DNA of 64,000 bases from Athripsodes cinereus (taxonomy: Eukaryota > Arthropoda > Insecta > Trichoptera > Leptoceridae): assembly GCA_947579605.1 (NCBI GenBank), contig OX388307.1:13493237-13557236 (forward strand), in the 5' to 3' direction. The translations under genes were made by a program, and so were the position numbers. The notes beneath the pieces are model-generated. The model searched no databases, had not been told where the DNA came from, and saw only the letters and a program-made list of their open reading frames with translations. Below are positions 35,581 through 46,919 of the stretch, piece after piece; within the stretch, counting starts at the first letter, position 1, and the number at the start of each line of letters is the position of its first letter.

Positions 35581-38250
35581 TCTCTCTTATTCTTTTGTTG
35601 GCTTTCTTCCTAGCCAGAAACTGCCAAGAAAAATGGCAATGTTCAGGACAAAAAACACAACATTCAAAGCTTTATCAAATGGGGCTTAAGGAATAGGACA
35701 AGGAGTTTGAAAATACTTTTGTTTCTTGAACCCAGGAGCAAGGAAGTATTTGTAGGTAACGGAACCCTATAATGTACCAGGTTGTTAATCAAAGTTGGGT
35801 AGAAGTTATTGATCGGGCATTCGAAAAAAAAATGATCAAGGTCCTCCTCCTTCAGGCGGTCGCATAGATTAGAACCAATAACGTGGATTCGGTAGAGATG
35901 CAATCTGGCAAAGCAATGAGCTAACTTCATTATACAGATCGTGGAGGTGTCAGCCTTACTCATTGAAATTTCCGAAAAATAAAAGTTTCGTGGACACATT
36001 GGGTTGGATTGAGGTATAATTTCTTCCTTTGAGTTGGCTGGTCTCTGACCACTCTGCCTGCCAGCACTGGATGAGATTTCGGCCGAATATCAAAGTGTAA
36101 TCGGAGGCTGAGACAGTTTCCGATGGTTAGGGAGGTTCGTTCCCAATTTGGCCAATAGATATACCGCCTCATTGCCCGGGATCCCACAGTTCACACGGGA
36201 TCCAACCCAGTACCACCTCTCCACCCAAAATCTGAAGTTTATATAGGAGGTATCTAATATCTAAAGATAAAAGATCATCTGGTCGGGATAATGCTGGAGA
36301 GAGAACGGACTGGAGGAAGAACGGACTGGAAAGCGTTTTGAGAGTCGCTGAGGAGAGTTTTAACCCTGTAATGGCGTATGGTCAGAGCCCTTATAGCCTC
36401 TCTAATAACAAGACATTCCGCTGAGAAGACTGACGACTCGTCTCTGTGCCTGAACATTTTATTAGTGTTATATTAAAAAAAGGAGCCAGCCCCTCTACGC
36501 TCTTTGTCACTTTTCGAACTGTCTGTATAGATAGGTGCCAGTAGTGCCAATTGGAATCAAAAATCGATTTGAAAATATGAGGTGCGAATATGCCATTACT
36601 GACACCCAGGTTGAGAGCAACTTTCGGTTTAAAACTTAGTGTGGGAAATGACAAAGAGTATACAGTAAGAACTGTGTAGCTCTCCAACAAGGGAGTTTTA
36701 ATTTTTCTATAGCTGGTAACAAGAGGTGGTGGATCTTTACCCCTCCATACCGGTAAATGAGTTACCAAGTATGAGAGGAGATGAAGTTTGAGAAACAGAG
36801 GGTAATCAATAAAGGGTAATCAATAAAACGCAGGATTTTGACTAAAAACCTGTTACACATAAGATGTCTGCACAGTCCAAGTGGGGGATCTGCAGCCTCC
36901 ACCTGTAATGCGTTGATAGGGGAGGATTACCCGTAATTAACGGAAGAGACTGAGACCGGATCCGGTCTCAACAAGTTTTCTTGGAGGTTGGGGTTATTAA
37001 AAAGGATCCAAAGTCCAAATGGCTGCAGATAAATGCTGTATAAAAGATTTTCTGAGTCGCGGGGTGGCAACCTCATCAGACCCTGGAGACGGCTCTCATG
37101 ATTTTGAGGCCGGTCTGACATTTGTGGTGTATGAGTTCAATGAATGAGGTCCATCAAAGACCAGTGACCAATGTGACCTCTAGGAATCTTATTTCGTTAA
37201 AAGAATTAATCAACCGTTGGTCAAATCAAAATTTCAGGTAGAATAGACGGAGTTTTCTGGAGAATACTATGCTTTTGCACTTCTGGAAGGAAGCATTAAG
37301 GCCATGTTCCGACAACAACTCTGATTGCAAGGAAACCTGGAAGTTGTCCATGGATTTATCGGAGCAATATACGAACAAATCATCCGCAGATTTCAAAATT
37401 TGGACATCCGTAGATACTGACTGATAGACATCATGCGTGTACAAGTTGAATAGAATGGGTGAGAACACTGAGCCTTGCGGCAATCACCTGTGAATGGTCT
37501 TTCTAATAGGAGGGTTATTGCGGGTTCGGTTCACGTACGGATAGGGTAGAAGGAATGTCCAATTGATCAAGCTTTGCACATAGTATAAAAATAATAACAT
37601 TATCGAAAGCACTATTGATGTCCAAGCATACACCTCCCAAGAGCTTTCTCCTCGATAACGATACGTGAACATCTGTGACCAAAATAGCTACGCTGTCCAG
37701 GACTCCCATTCTCTTCCTGAAATTGGATAACCAAGATGGCTGCTTCCTGTTACCTTCTATGAATCAATCTAGTCGATTTTTCACCATGTGTTCTGTATTT
37801 TTGGCTATTGCTGAGGAGAGTGCAAGTGGTCGATATGATTGGCCCTGGTTTGGGTCAGTCTCTGCTTTCAAGATTGGAATAATGATCTGAGTTTTCCTCG
37901 AGCAAGGTAGGTATATTGCCTATGATAAAAATATTTTTAATAATGTTAAGTAAATATTCTAAAGAAACTCTTTGTATAAGGCTATACGTTATTCCATGGA
38001 TTCCTGGGATGTATCTGTAACGCAGTTCAGGACCAGCTTTAGTTCCTTGTCATTAAACTTTTTGTCAATTTCTCCGAGAGCAAAGTGGGAATAGGATTGA
38101 GATATTTCATTATGTTTTGGCACTGAAGGGGGGCAAGTATGTCTGCGAATTTAAGGATCCATTTGTCTGAGGATGGATGAAGTTTAGGAGAGCTGCAACC
38201 CTGGAAGATGATACCATCAGTTGGGAGACAAAATATGAAAATAGTTTCCT
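35581..38250 (-). pseudogene. Decayed LINE ORF2 inside TIR element copy 2
   Basis: Same RT and RNase H motifs as copy 1, on the minus strand: LDINSAFDNV near 37600, PQGSVFSPILFNLYTHDV near 37460, SADDLFVY near 37390, and an RNase H and cysteine-rich end between 35700 and 36460. Several open fragments end at the same codon in both copies (for example the 64-residue motif A piece ending ...REPNPQ), so the LINE was already dead before this element was duplicated. Confidence 0.85.
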
Positions 38251-38329
38251 AAACACTCACAGTGGATAATGAGAAACCACCATGGAAACTTGCAATCAAT
38301 ACCATTACAAAGCGAAGTACTACTACTAC

Positions 38330-38491
38330 TACTATACCATCACGGCATATCCCACAAGTGGGGTAGCCAGCAGACCAGCTGCATATAAAACATGCAAGCT
38401 GTCCTCTCCGTGCCAATATAAAAACAAGACATTCAGGATGGGTGGCAAACCTCATTGCTGAATTTAAGATGTAAAATGTCTTAATTTTTTC
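38330..38491 (-). mobile_element. SINE copy D ((TAG)n family), in composite copy 2
   Basis: Flanked by acaaagcgaagta at 38317-38329 and 38492-38504, the same insertion and target as SINE B. Confidence 0.82.
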
Positions 38492-38971
38492 ACAAAGCGA
38501 AGTACCTATGTTTTTTAGTCTTCCAAAGAAGTGTCTGTTTTTATGAAATTGGATGATTTTTAATATTATTTTTAGAGCTAGCCTATGAAAAAGTTGCATT
38601 TAGTAGTATACGTCACAAACAAAATACCAACACAACTGACATCAACAGTATATGTAAGAATCTAACAGTATATGTCACTGAAACCAGATACCAACACAAC
38701 TGACATCAACAGTATATGTAAGAATCTAATAGTATATGTCATTTTTATATCAGAATCTATGAGTACAAGTCAATTTAATCTTTTATTCAAGTTATTTTTA
38801 ATCTTTTGTATACACAGTAACAAAATAATACACATTTTACATTGAAATTGTAAATTTCACGTCTTTATATCAATATTTGACTTCAGAAGCTTATTTTAAA
38901 AACTTTTAAATGCTCTCCTGTAAAATGTTGAAATTTGACTTATACTGTTAATGCCATGCACGAGAGAATTA

Positions 38972-40450
38972 TTGAAACCTGCTGTGGAAAAACTGATGGA
39001 CTAATATAGGTACGAGTAATTTAATTATGCGACAGGAAAAATTTAATTATTATTAATTACAGATTAATGTGTGAATATATTTTCACGTCGTTATTTTTGA
39101 CATATTCAGTATATTATCATGACCTACAAACGTTTAGTGACAAATGAAAAATTGTATATTATCCTCAATAAATTTTCTGAATGAAGGGTATGCTACTCTG
39201 TCCTTCACAATAATAAAATGTTGACAAGGGGTAGGACAAGGCTTTAATAGGTTTCATGTACATAGGTACCTAATAATAATAATGTTGATAATGACAGAAA
39301 CAAGATGCCTCTTGAAAACCCTGAAATTGATGATGACGATATTAACATTTATAAATTCATGCATCAAAGTAAATATTTTAAATTTATCAATATACAAAAT
39401 TAAATCTCATATATTATGTAGCTATATAGAACCTCGTGAAAGTAGAAAATTGAAGATACAATATTGAGTGGACTCAACATTGGATTAAATGGATGTGTTG
39501 CTATGGAAGCGGAATGGACCTAATTGCATATTGTCTTTTGTTTTGAAATTGTCATGAAACGTCAGTCGGTACTAATCGTTAATATTTTATGAAATTTGTT
39601 CAATAACTTGTTGTTCTCTCATGTTTTTTATACAGTAAAATAGACTGATTGTGATGTGGTTTAGTTTTGGATTATATTGAAAATATCATTTAAACCATAG
39701 ACAAAATAAAACAATGTAAAATACATTATATCTTTCAGATAACTCAACAAGAGCTTTTGTTAAGGGTACTTTTTTTAGTAAGTATCTTAACGGACTCAAA
39801 AAATACTACAAATAACATATTTTCCTTACAATACCTAATGGAAAATTAATAGAATCAATACTAGGTAGAAAGTGGATGCGAGTACCTTTATCACGTGCGT
39901 ATTGTTTACAATATACAAACACGTAAAAAACTAACAAAAACTTATTATTTATTTTGGAAGCGATGCGTGATAGACAATAACTATTTTACTACACGAATAT
40001 AATATTACGCTGTTAATAATTTATTTCCCTCGAGCATCTTCATAGTTTGTTATCCATTTCATCGGTGATCACATTCCTTTTACATCGTAAGTAATTCCTG
40101 GATAAAATGAGTTCTCAGTAAAAATCGTGATGGTATTGTTGGATAGTACCTACCTACTATAAACACTTAAGTCTTATTGAAAAACATACCTAATCCGCAT
40201 TGAATAACATTTTACGTTTGGTAAACTATGTTGTTGTTTATTAACCAGATAAATAAGTACGTATGAATAGTAAGACAGTAAGAGTCTTCTAAGTCCTGAA
40301 ATATCAAATAAATTATAAATAGTCGTGTCTACATTTTAAAATCTAATGAAATTAATGTAATTAATAATTTTATATCAGAATCTTGGATTTCAATAGTGTG
40401 GTTAAAACACCACAAGCCGTTTTGACGTACCTAAGTTGTTCAATGATATT
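38972..40450. other. AT-rich intergenic DNA
   Basis: Nothing recognised. Confidence 0.5.
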
Positions 40451-40452
40451 AA

Positions 40453-40692
40453 AAACTTTCTATTGAAGATGAACTTAGACTTGGCAACCCTATTTTGTGA
40501 TTCAGATCAATGAAACTTTCTATTGAAGATGAACTTAGACTTGGCAACCCTATTTTGTGATTCAGATCAATGAAACTTTCTATTGAAGATGAACTTAGAC
40601 TTGGCAACCCTATTTTGTGATTCAGATCAATGAAACTTTCTATTGAAGATGAACTTAGACTTGGCAACCCTATTTTGTGATTCAGATCAATG
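40453..40692. repeat. Perfect 60-bp tandem repeat, 4 units
   Basis: Four identical units (aaactttctattgaagatga ...), at 40453, 40513, 40573 and 40633, with no substitution between them. The period is a multiple of three, so a minus-strand frame stays open through all four (IDLNHKIGLPSLSSSSIESF per unit). No gene context supports translation. Confidence 0.95.
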
Positions 40693-41250
40693 AAACGTAT
40701 AATTTCAGTCGCCTTGACATTCGTCATGTTAATTTTTCTTAATAAATAATCCAGAAATATTTTCATAATGATATAAATACTTGCTGCATAAATAATTTAT
40801 AGCTTAAAAAGATACATCTCACATCTTCATAAATTATAAATTATTTGAAACTTTATTATCTTACGTGTCATGTTTTTATATGGAACGTAAACAATTAGCC
40901 AAATGGTCAATAAAATAATTAAACACGCATTAACATCACTTTACAAGCTTGAAACTTCAATGAATACAAACATTGCTGAGGAAATATGTACGAGTATAAT
41001 GATAATAAAATAATAAAATTATCTATTATTCCATTCATGTAGCAACGGGCTGGAAGTTAGACCGAAACAAACATCACTGTTTGCATTATAATTAAAATTT
41101 AGAAACATTTTTTAGAGTAGGTGTTCATGGAAAATAAAAATCGAGTTGACCGAAAAATGCAGAAGATGTCATGGCTAGCATACCTACAGCTATGATAATT
41201 ATCTCCTACAAAAATACAATTTTTTATCTCTTTGTTATATCAATTTAATG

Positions 41251-41551
41251 CAAGGATGGCCAACCCGCGGCCCGTTGAGTGTCTACGTGCGGCCCGCGAA
41301 GCATATGCATACTTTTACTTTTTTTTAATAATAGTCGGTACAAGTACTCGTTACTTTTCTGAAAGAGGTATTTTGAGAAAGTATTTTTAAAGAAAACCGA
41401 GGAAATTTGAAACATTTCAAATACCTATACCATTTGGGTAGAATTTAATTTAATTAAAAAATTATCAAATATTGACTATTTTGTTGTGCGGCCCGGTAGG
41501 AAATCTCATTCTGAAATTTGCCCCGGCTGCTGAAAAGGTCGGCCACCCATG
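41251..41551. mobile_element. hAT-type MITE (301 bp) with 8-bp target duplication
   Basis: Ends caaggatggccaac and, on the other strand, catgggtggccgac; perfect duplication atttaatg at 41243-41250 and 41552-41559. Interior has gcggcccg motifs at both sides. Confidence 0.9.
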
Positions 41552-42126
41552 ATTTAATGCAATAACATGAAAAGGAAAATATTTAGAAAAGAACTTGGGA
41601 GTTTAGAGGTACACTTTCCATAATAAATTTTAAATGTATGCTTTATCGAAATTTCAAAAGCTTATTAAATAATATATTTTTAAACGAAAACGTGACTAAA
41701 GAACGAGATTTTATAGTTTACGTATATATATTATCTTTTAGCTTGCCCTATTATGGTATTCATAGAGAATTTGTAATAAACATACTTAAATATTTTTACT
41801 AAGGAAAAATGTTTGTCCAGTTGTGTACTGAATAAAATTAAATGCCTTGAAGTGTATATTGGCGTTGCCACATTTTCATCAGGACAAAGCTTGTAAAATG
41901 GGACTGGATATTATAATAATAATAATAGTTTATTAAACACAAATATCATTTACAATAATCGAACAATAAAATAATACATTTTTTTTCCTAATACAATTAC
42001 TCCCCAAAATTGAGCGTAGCTCGTGCTATATATTTTATACAATGTCTGAATCACATACATAGTTGAAATATCATCCGTACTAAGATTAAACTCCTATTAT
42101 CTCCTAACGTTTGTGCTTATATATTT

Positions 42127-42418
42127 CAAACAAACTGACGGTTCTCAACCTTATTTTGACAATCCCTCACTTTGAGAAATAACCAAAATCTAGTGCCCCC
42201 ACAAGAGCGTATCTAGAATTTCTTTAAAGCGAGCGACACTGTGGCAAATAATTGTTAATACATCTTTAACTCAAGTTTCAATTTGCTACCACCGCCACAC
42301 ATACTGTATTGTCTCAACACCTTTCAATCATTTCTAACCTTTCTACCGCCCCCCTAGAATCCTCCAGCGCCCACAAGAGAACGCTACCTCCACGTTGAGA
42401 AATACTGGACTAGACTGT
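42127..42418. mobile_element. Probable degenerate hAT MITE
   Basis: cggttctcaacctt at the left and ccacgttgagaaatactg at the right are imperfectly inverted, in the style of Charlie-like ends. No clear target duplication. Confidence 0.4.
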
Positions 42419-43059
42419 TTCATTTTTAGCGCGGATTATTATTATTATTATTATTATTATTATCAAGTAGACTTAGTTACATCAATAGACCAATCAAGGC
42501 CAAAACTGCGAAAACACATAAAGTACCTCACAGAATGTGAGTATTAGATAAGTGGGTACATCTTATTCATGCAATATTAAATTAGTTTATAAATTATCCT
42601 ACACAAAAAATATTTATATTTAGATTTCGTACGTGTTCATTTGTTATTTAAATTATATTCATTGTAGTCGATAGTTTGATTGTACTTAAATAATATACCT
42701 AAAGTATGTTTTATTTCCCCCTTTTTCCCAATCCCCTTTTTAAAGTGCCAATTACGTCAGGTTTGTGAGAAAAGAGAGATGAGAGTAAAATAAGATGAAA
42801 TTAAATAAAAATGTATATGTTTGATAAAATGTGAACTGTTTGGGTATTTTCTTTTAGTTTGTTTTTGAAATTTTTGATTTTCTTATTTTTAAAGTTTTTT
42901 TTTAATTTTATTATTTGCATACATTTGGGAAGTGTGAATGTGTTTGTGCGAATGAATATTATGTGACCATGTAAATGAATAAATAAATAAATAAATAGAT
43001 GTTTAGATAAGATATGGTTGGTCACTTCACCTTATATTATGTTTGTACCTACATATTCA

Positions 43060-43570
43060 TTCATCCATCCCTTCAATGTTACTTTCGGGAACACGAAATG
43101 GAACGGAGTCTCTTCCATTTGTGATTCTACAATAATTATTTACTAAGTTGACATTTGAATTATTTTTATTTACTCTGTACCGAAGCGATACCAGCTCGTA
43201 GCTGAAACTTTTTTACGAACTCATTTTCCGTTCATGGTGCTCACCGTTGGAATAGTTTGCCTTCCAGAATTAGGCTGTTCCCCCCACTCTTCACCCTTTC
43301 AAGCGGGCGTTCAAGGACCACTTTATCACTCAAAATTTGGCATCTGTTTCCTTGTCCCTTTTCCTACCTATTCTTCTCTTTTGTACTTCCTCGTTTCCTT
43401 CCTTTAAGGTTTTTTAAGAAATTTTCATGAAATATGGTTAGTTGAATGAAGTCGCACCTTTACGATAAACTCGCCCTCTAAATATTAATTGTATTTTATT
43501 AATATTTGTTTTTGTGTAAAATTTCTTATAATCAATATTCAGTAAAGAATAAATAAATAAAAATAAAATA
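43060..43570 (+). pseudogene. LINE 3' end with A-rich tail
   Basis: A broken frame reads VPPTLHPFKRAFKDHFI near 43280-43330, typical of LINE ORF2 ends. It is followed by a pyrimidine-rich 3' UTR and an (aaat)n-type tail at 43545-43570. Confidence 0.5.
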
Positions 43571-44375
43571 TTAACTTACAATTAAGTTGCATAACATTTA
43601 CAGTAATCCATTAGGTACACGTTGGTATTAAAAACTTAACAAATTCAGGACATTACAATCATATTGCACATACATATCTACTTACCTACGATTTTTATGG
43701 AATAGTAATAAATATGTAGGTACTTATGTATCATTATCATAATTATGTCCATGTTTGTACTCATATTGTGTAATGTGTGTGTGCTTGTTAATATTCTGAG
43801 AATGAAGAGTTAATTGTTTTTGTTTAATTATATTATAATGACCCATAAATCATAATTATTACCGGATATACATATCCAAATACAGAAACACAATGGATAC
43901 CCTACACTACCAAATTAGTAGCAATGATTTCTGTGACAAGATACATAATTCAAAACTGACCAACAATTAGTTGTTGTTTTGAAATTATGCACACTGCAAA
44001 AACCCTACCATAAATAATTTGGCCCATTTGTAGCAACATATTACAAATGTTTGTAATATAATATCTTCTATACCTACGAGACTAAAATGATAACACAATT
44101 CCGTTAGATTAATTTCCTATCCTTCAAGTAAGTACGCTACAGGAAAACGAAACCAAATAATTATAAATCTTCCTAGAAATTGGGTTGATTATAAAAGATC
44201 GTCTTAGTGATAAACCCGACTTTCGGCCCAATATTTTAGTGTGCCCTTTGAGTAAAGCTTATCTCCAGCTAGGCCTTGTATAGCAAAAACATATTTCAAC
44301 TCTCAGTACATATGTATAGTCCATTTGATTGTTTTAAATTTTTCGACTGCCAGTTCTTGAAGGAAGTGCACGACA

Positions 44376-44995
44376 ATAATCTAATGAAAAAAAAAACTCA
44401 AAGCCTTTGTATGGAGCATTCTTCTTTATGGTTGCGAGACGTGGACCATCAGCAAGAGGGAAAGCGGACAGTTGGCGGCCTTTGAAATGTGGTGCTACAG
44501 ACGCATGCTGAAGATCCATTGGTCGGAACACATCGAAAACGAAGAAGTATTAACCAGGGTAGGCGAAAAAAAGGCAACTTCTTAAGAGAATCAGCCAACA
44601 ACGAGCTAACTGGATTGGCCACAACATCAGGCACCCAGGACTACTCATCGCCATTGCGGAGGGTAAGACCGAGGGGACAAATGGCAGAGGCCGACCAAGA
44701 GATGCGTATATGGACCAACTGAAGAGGGACATGCATTGTGGCTCATACGTAGAGCTGAAAAGACTGGCTGAGAATAGGGAGGAATGGAGAAGAAAGTCAA
44801 AACTCGTTGCAGACCAATCCAGTGGATTGTAACTTATTATATATATATAATAGAATTTTTTTTATTCATTCATTTAGCAAACTTTCCTGATTTATGTGCC
44901 TACTTTTTTTATCTATTTGTATTACCTATGTATTGTTATAGCTGTATGTTTGCGTAAACTATAAAATAAAAAATAAAATAAATAAAAATAATTAT
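44376..44995 (+). pseudogene. RTE-like LINE 3' end
   Basis: Across frame changes the plus strand reads LLYGCETWTISKRESGQL, FEMWCYRRMLKIHWSEHI and EVLTRVGEKK. It then reads ANWIGHNIRHPGLL, GRGRPRDAYMDQLKRDM and REEWRRKSKLVADQSS. This is the recognisable C-terminus of an insect endonuclease/reverse-transcriptase LINE. At least one frameshift (near 44575) kills it. A-rich tail at about 44965-44995. Confidence 0.7.
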
Positions 44996-45689
44996 TCCAA
45001 CGACGTTAATACTGTTAGAAAAGCCGGGCTTAAATGTTAATAAAATATTGCTAATACATTCAGCTATGTGCACCTTTGTACTATTGTTTCATAACGTTAT
45101 TATTATGGCTTCACATTATTATAATACCTAAATTACATTGATCAGTTAAGCACAATGATATTGATTTGTATCTATAGAAGAGTAGTAACGTCTAAGGAAT
45201 TCATTATTTCCCAAGCATGTGTAGGAATGCCGTTGGACACAGATCCACGTTTTTACGTACACAGGTACATTATTAGACGTTCATGGAACTTTTACACACA
45301 AATTACCCTTTTCCTGTGTTTTGATACTAATGAATAAATATGTAGTATACCATTGCTTTAGCTCCTTAACGTTCACCTCGAAAATAAGGAAGGAATTAAG
45401 TTTTTGCCATTCAGGTCTACTCTGTACTAAGAAAAGTATTCTCTCTTTTTCCACGATATTCTTATCTTTTCACGATATTGCTGTAGCCGTTGTAGATGCT
45501 AAAAGTGTGAGCTTTTGGAGGAAACATCAATGCATGGTTTTGGAATATATCTCAACATGATTCAACCACGACTACCAACTCTTCTGTAATTTTATATTTT
45601 TGAACAGTAACGATCTGTAGACTACAAATCGTTTCTGTTCAAAAATATAGTTAGCTGAAATTTACGGGAAAAAACGTTCTACCCTCTTC

Positions 45690-46010
45690 TTCATGTCAAG
45701 TGTCATGTCAAGTCCTCCCGAAGTCGGCTATCACCCTGGCGTAGGCTTCTCTGCATATTGATATTATTGAGGTTAGTATGTATCAATTATTATATTTTGT
45801 GAGCTTTTTCGCTACCGCAGTTTCTATGGAGAGCCCACCATTCACGAGCGATAATCTAAAACTATAATATCAATATGTCTAGAAACTATTATATAGTTAA
45901 TGCCGAAAATATAAACAAAATAGGCTTCTCTGTCCTGTGTTAGCCGGAAAAGCTCTTCCACCCTCTGGACTCCGGTCCACTCTCGGATGATTGTTCTACC
46001 CTAACCAGAA
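45690..46010 (-). pseudogene. LINE 3' fragment interrupted by a retroposon
   Basis: The minus strand has WTGVQRVEELFRLTQDREA and then, after an insertion, REAYARVIADFG, the same family as 3555-3727. The interruption duplicated taggcttctctg. Confidence 0.6.
45754..45920. mobile_element. 167-bp retroposon-like insertion with 12-bp target duplication
   Basis: Bounded by taggcttctctg at 45742-45753 and 45921-45932. It contains an inverted pair catattgatattat (45754-45767) and ataatatcaatatg (about 45867-45880), and ends A-rich (ataaacaaaa). Element family unknown. Confidence 0.75.
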
Positions 46011-46772
46011 ATATTCTTCACAGCGTACCTACTGGATGTAGTCTGTATGATATCTGTTATCATATTTTATTAACACCGCAAATGTTTTATCAACAAACAA
46101 CATGTTGTATTGTTCATATCTACTCGTGAGTAAAATGTTTATTTTTTGTGTATCAAAGATAAAAAAATATTTTACCTACGTGTTCTAATATGCACGTACG
46201 ATCATCTCAAACATTACATATTATTAGGTAAATATAGAACGGTTAATTAAAAAAGCATATATACCTAAACTGTTTTTATACCGTTCTCATATAGGTCAAA
46301 GTACGTCCTAAAGAATTCATCCAATTTGATCCAATCAAATCAACACTACAGTACGTAAAAAAATACCCACACACAGGTATCTGTTTACGTGACTAAAATA
46401 CATGAAGTAAGTATTTATTTATAGAGTATAGAAATAAATTGTGGCTATAGATATGCTTATTAAATTTGAAAAAATTGTTATTATCTTAATTGAGGTAAGA
46501 AAATTATAGTGATGTCTGATGGGTGCCTACAAAAGAATACCTACAATAGACCAAACAAATAATAATTATAATCAAAGACACTCATATAAAAGTGATTAAT
46601 ATGTCCATGTCGTGAAAAGGTATCGTCGATAATATTTTTCAAAGATATCGTTGAACATGCATTATAAGACTGAATTTTCTTTTCACCACCTCATCTACTC
46701 TGCCAGAAATGCAAAAAGAACAGATATGATATTTTCGTCCAAAATAAAACTCAGATTTAACTGTTAATAAAT

Positions 46773-46905
46773 ACTACTACTACTATACCATCACGGCATA
46801 TCCCACAAGTGGGGTAGCCAGCAGATCAGCTGCATGTAAGAAACATGCAAACTGTCCTCTTCGTGCCAATATAAAATCAAGACATTCAGAATGTCTTGAT
46901 TTTAT
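46773..46905 (-). mobile_element. SINE copy E ((TAG)n family), truncated
   Basis: (cta)n tail, then accatcacggcatatcccac ... ccaatataaaatcaagacattca. Just past it the sequence turns back on itself (gacattcag/aatgtcttgattttatattg), a small fold-back duplication of the SINE end. Confidence 0.75.
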
Positions 46906-46919
46906 ATTGTAGGACAGCT

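Larger units (their letters stand above)
35233..38969 (-). mobile_element. TIR element carrying a dead LINE and a SINE, copy 2 (about 3.74 kb)
   Basis: Reverse-orientation counterpart of 18620-22380: the same ends (attctctcgtgcatggcatt), subterminal motifs, LINE and SINE in the same internal order. TA flanks at 35231-35232 and 38970-38971 if one extra A is allowed at the left tip. Differences from copy 1 are few: single substitutions, a ~34-bp duplication (gattgcaagtatccatggtg...) present only in copy 1 at 19306-19373, a shorter gtccgttct repeat near 36300, and a small duplication near 36805. Confidence 0.88.

Noticed and set aside
40449..40766. 105-codon minus-strand frame as a real repeat protein
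   Set aside because: The frame exists because the 60-bp period is divisible by three; no splice, promoter or homology support. Kept only as a finding.
44276..44832. Small host genes at 44276-44732
   Set aside because: All overlap one RTE-like LINE 3' end once its frameshift is allowed for.
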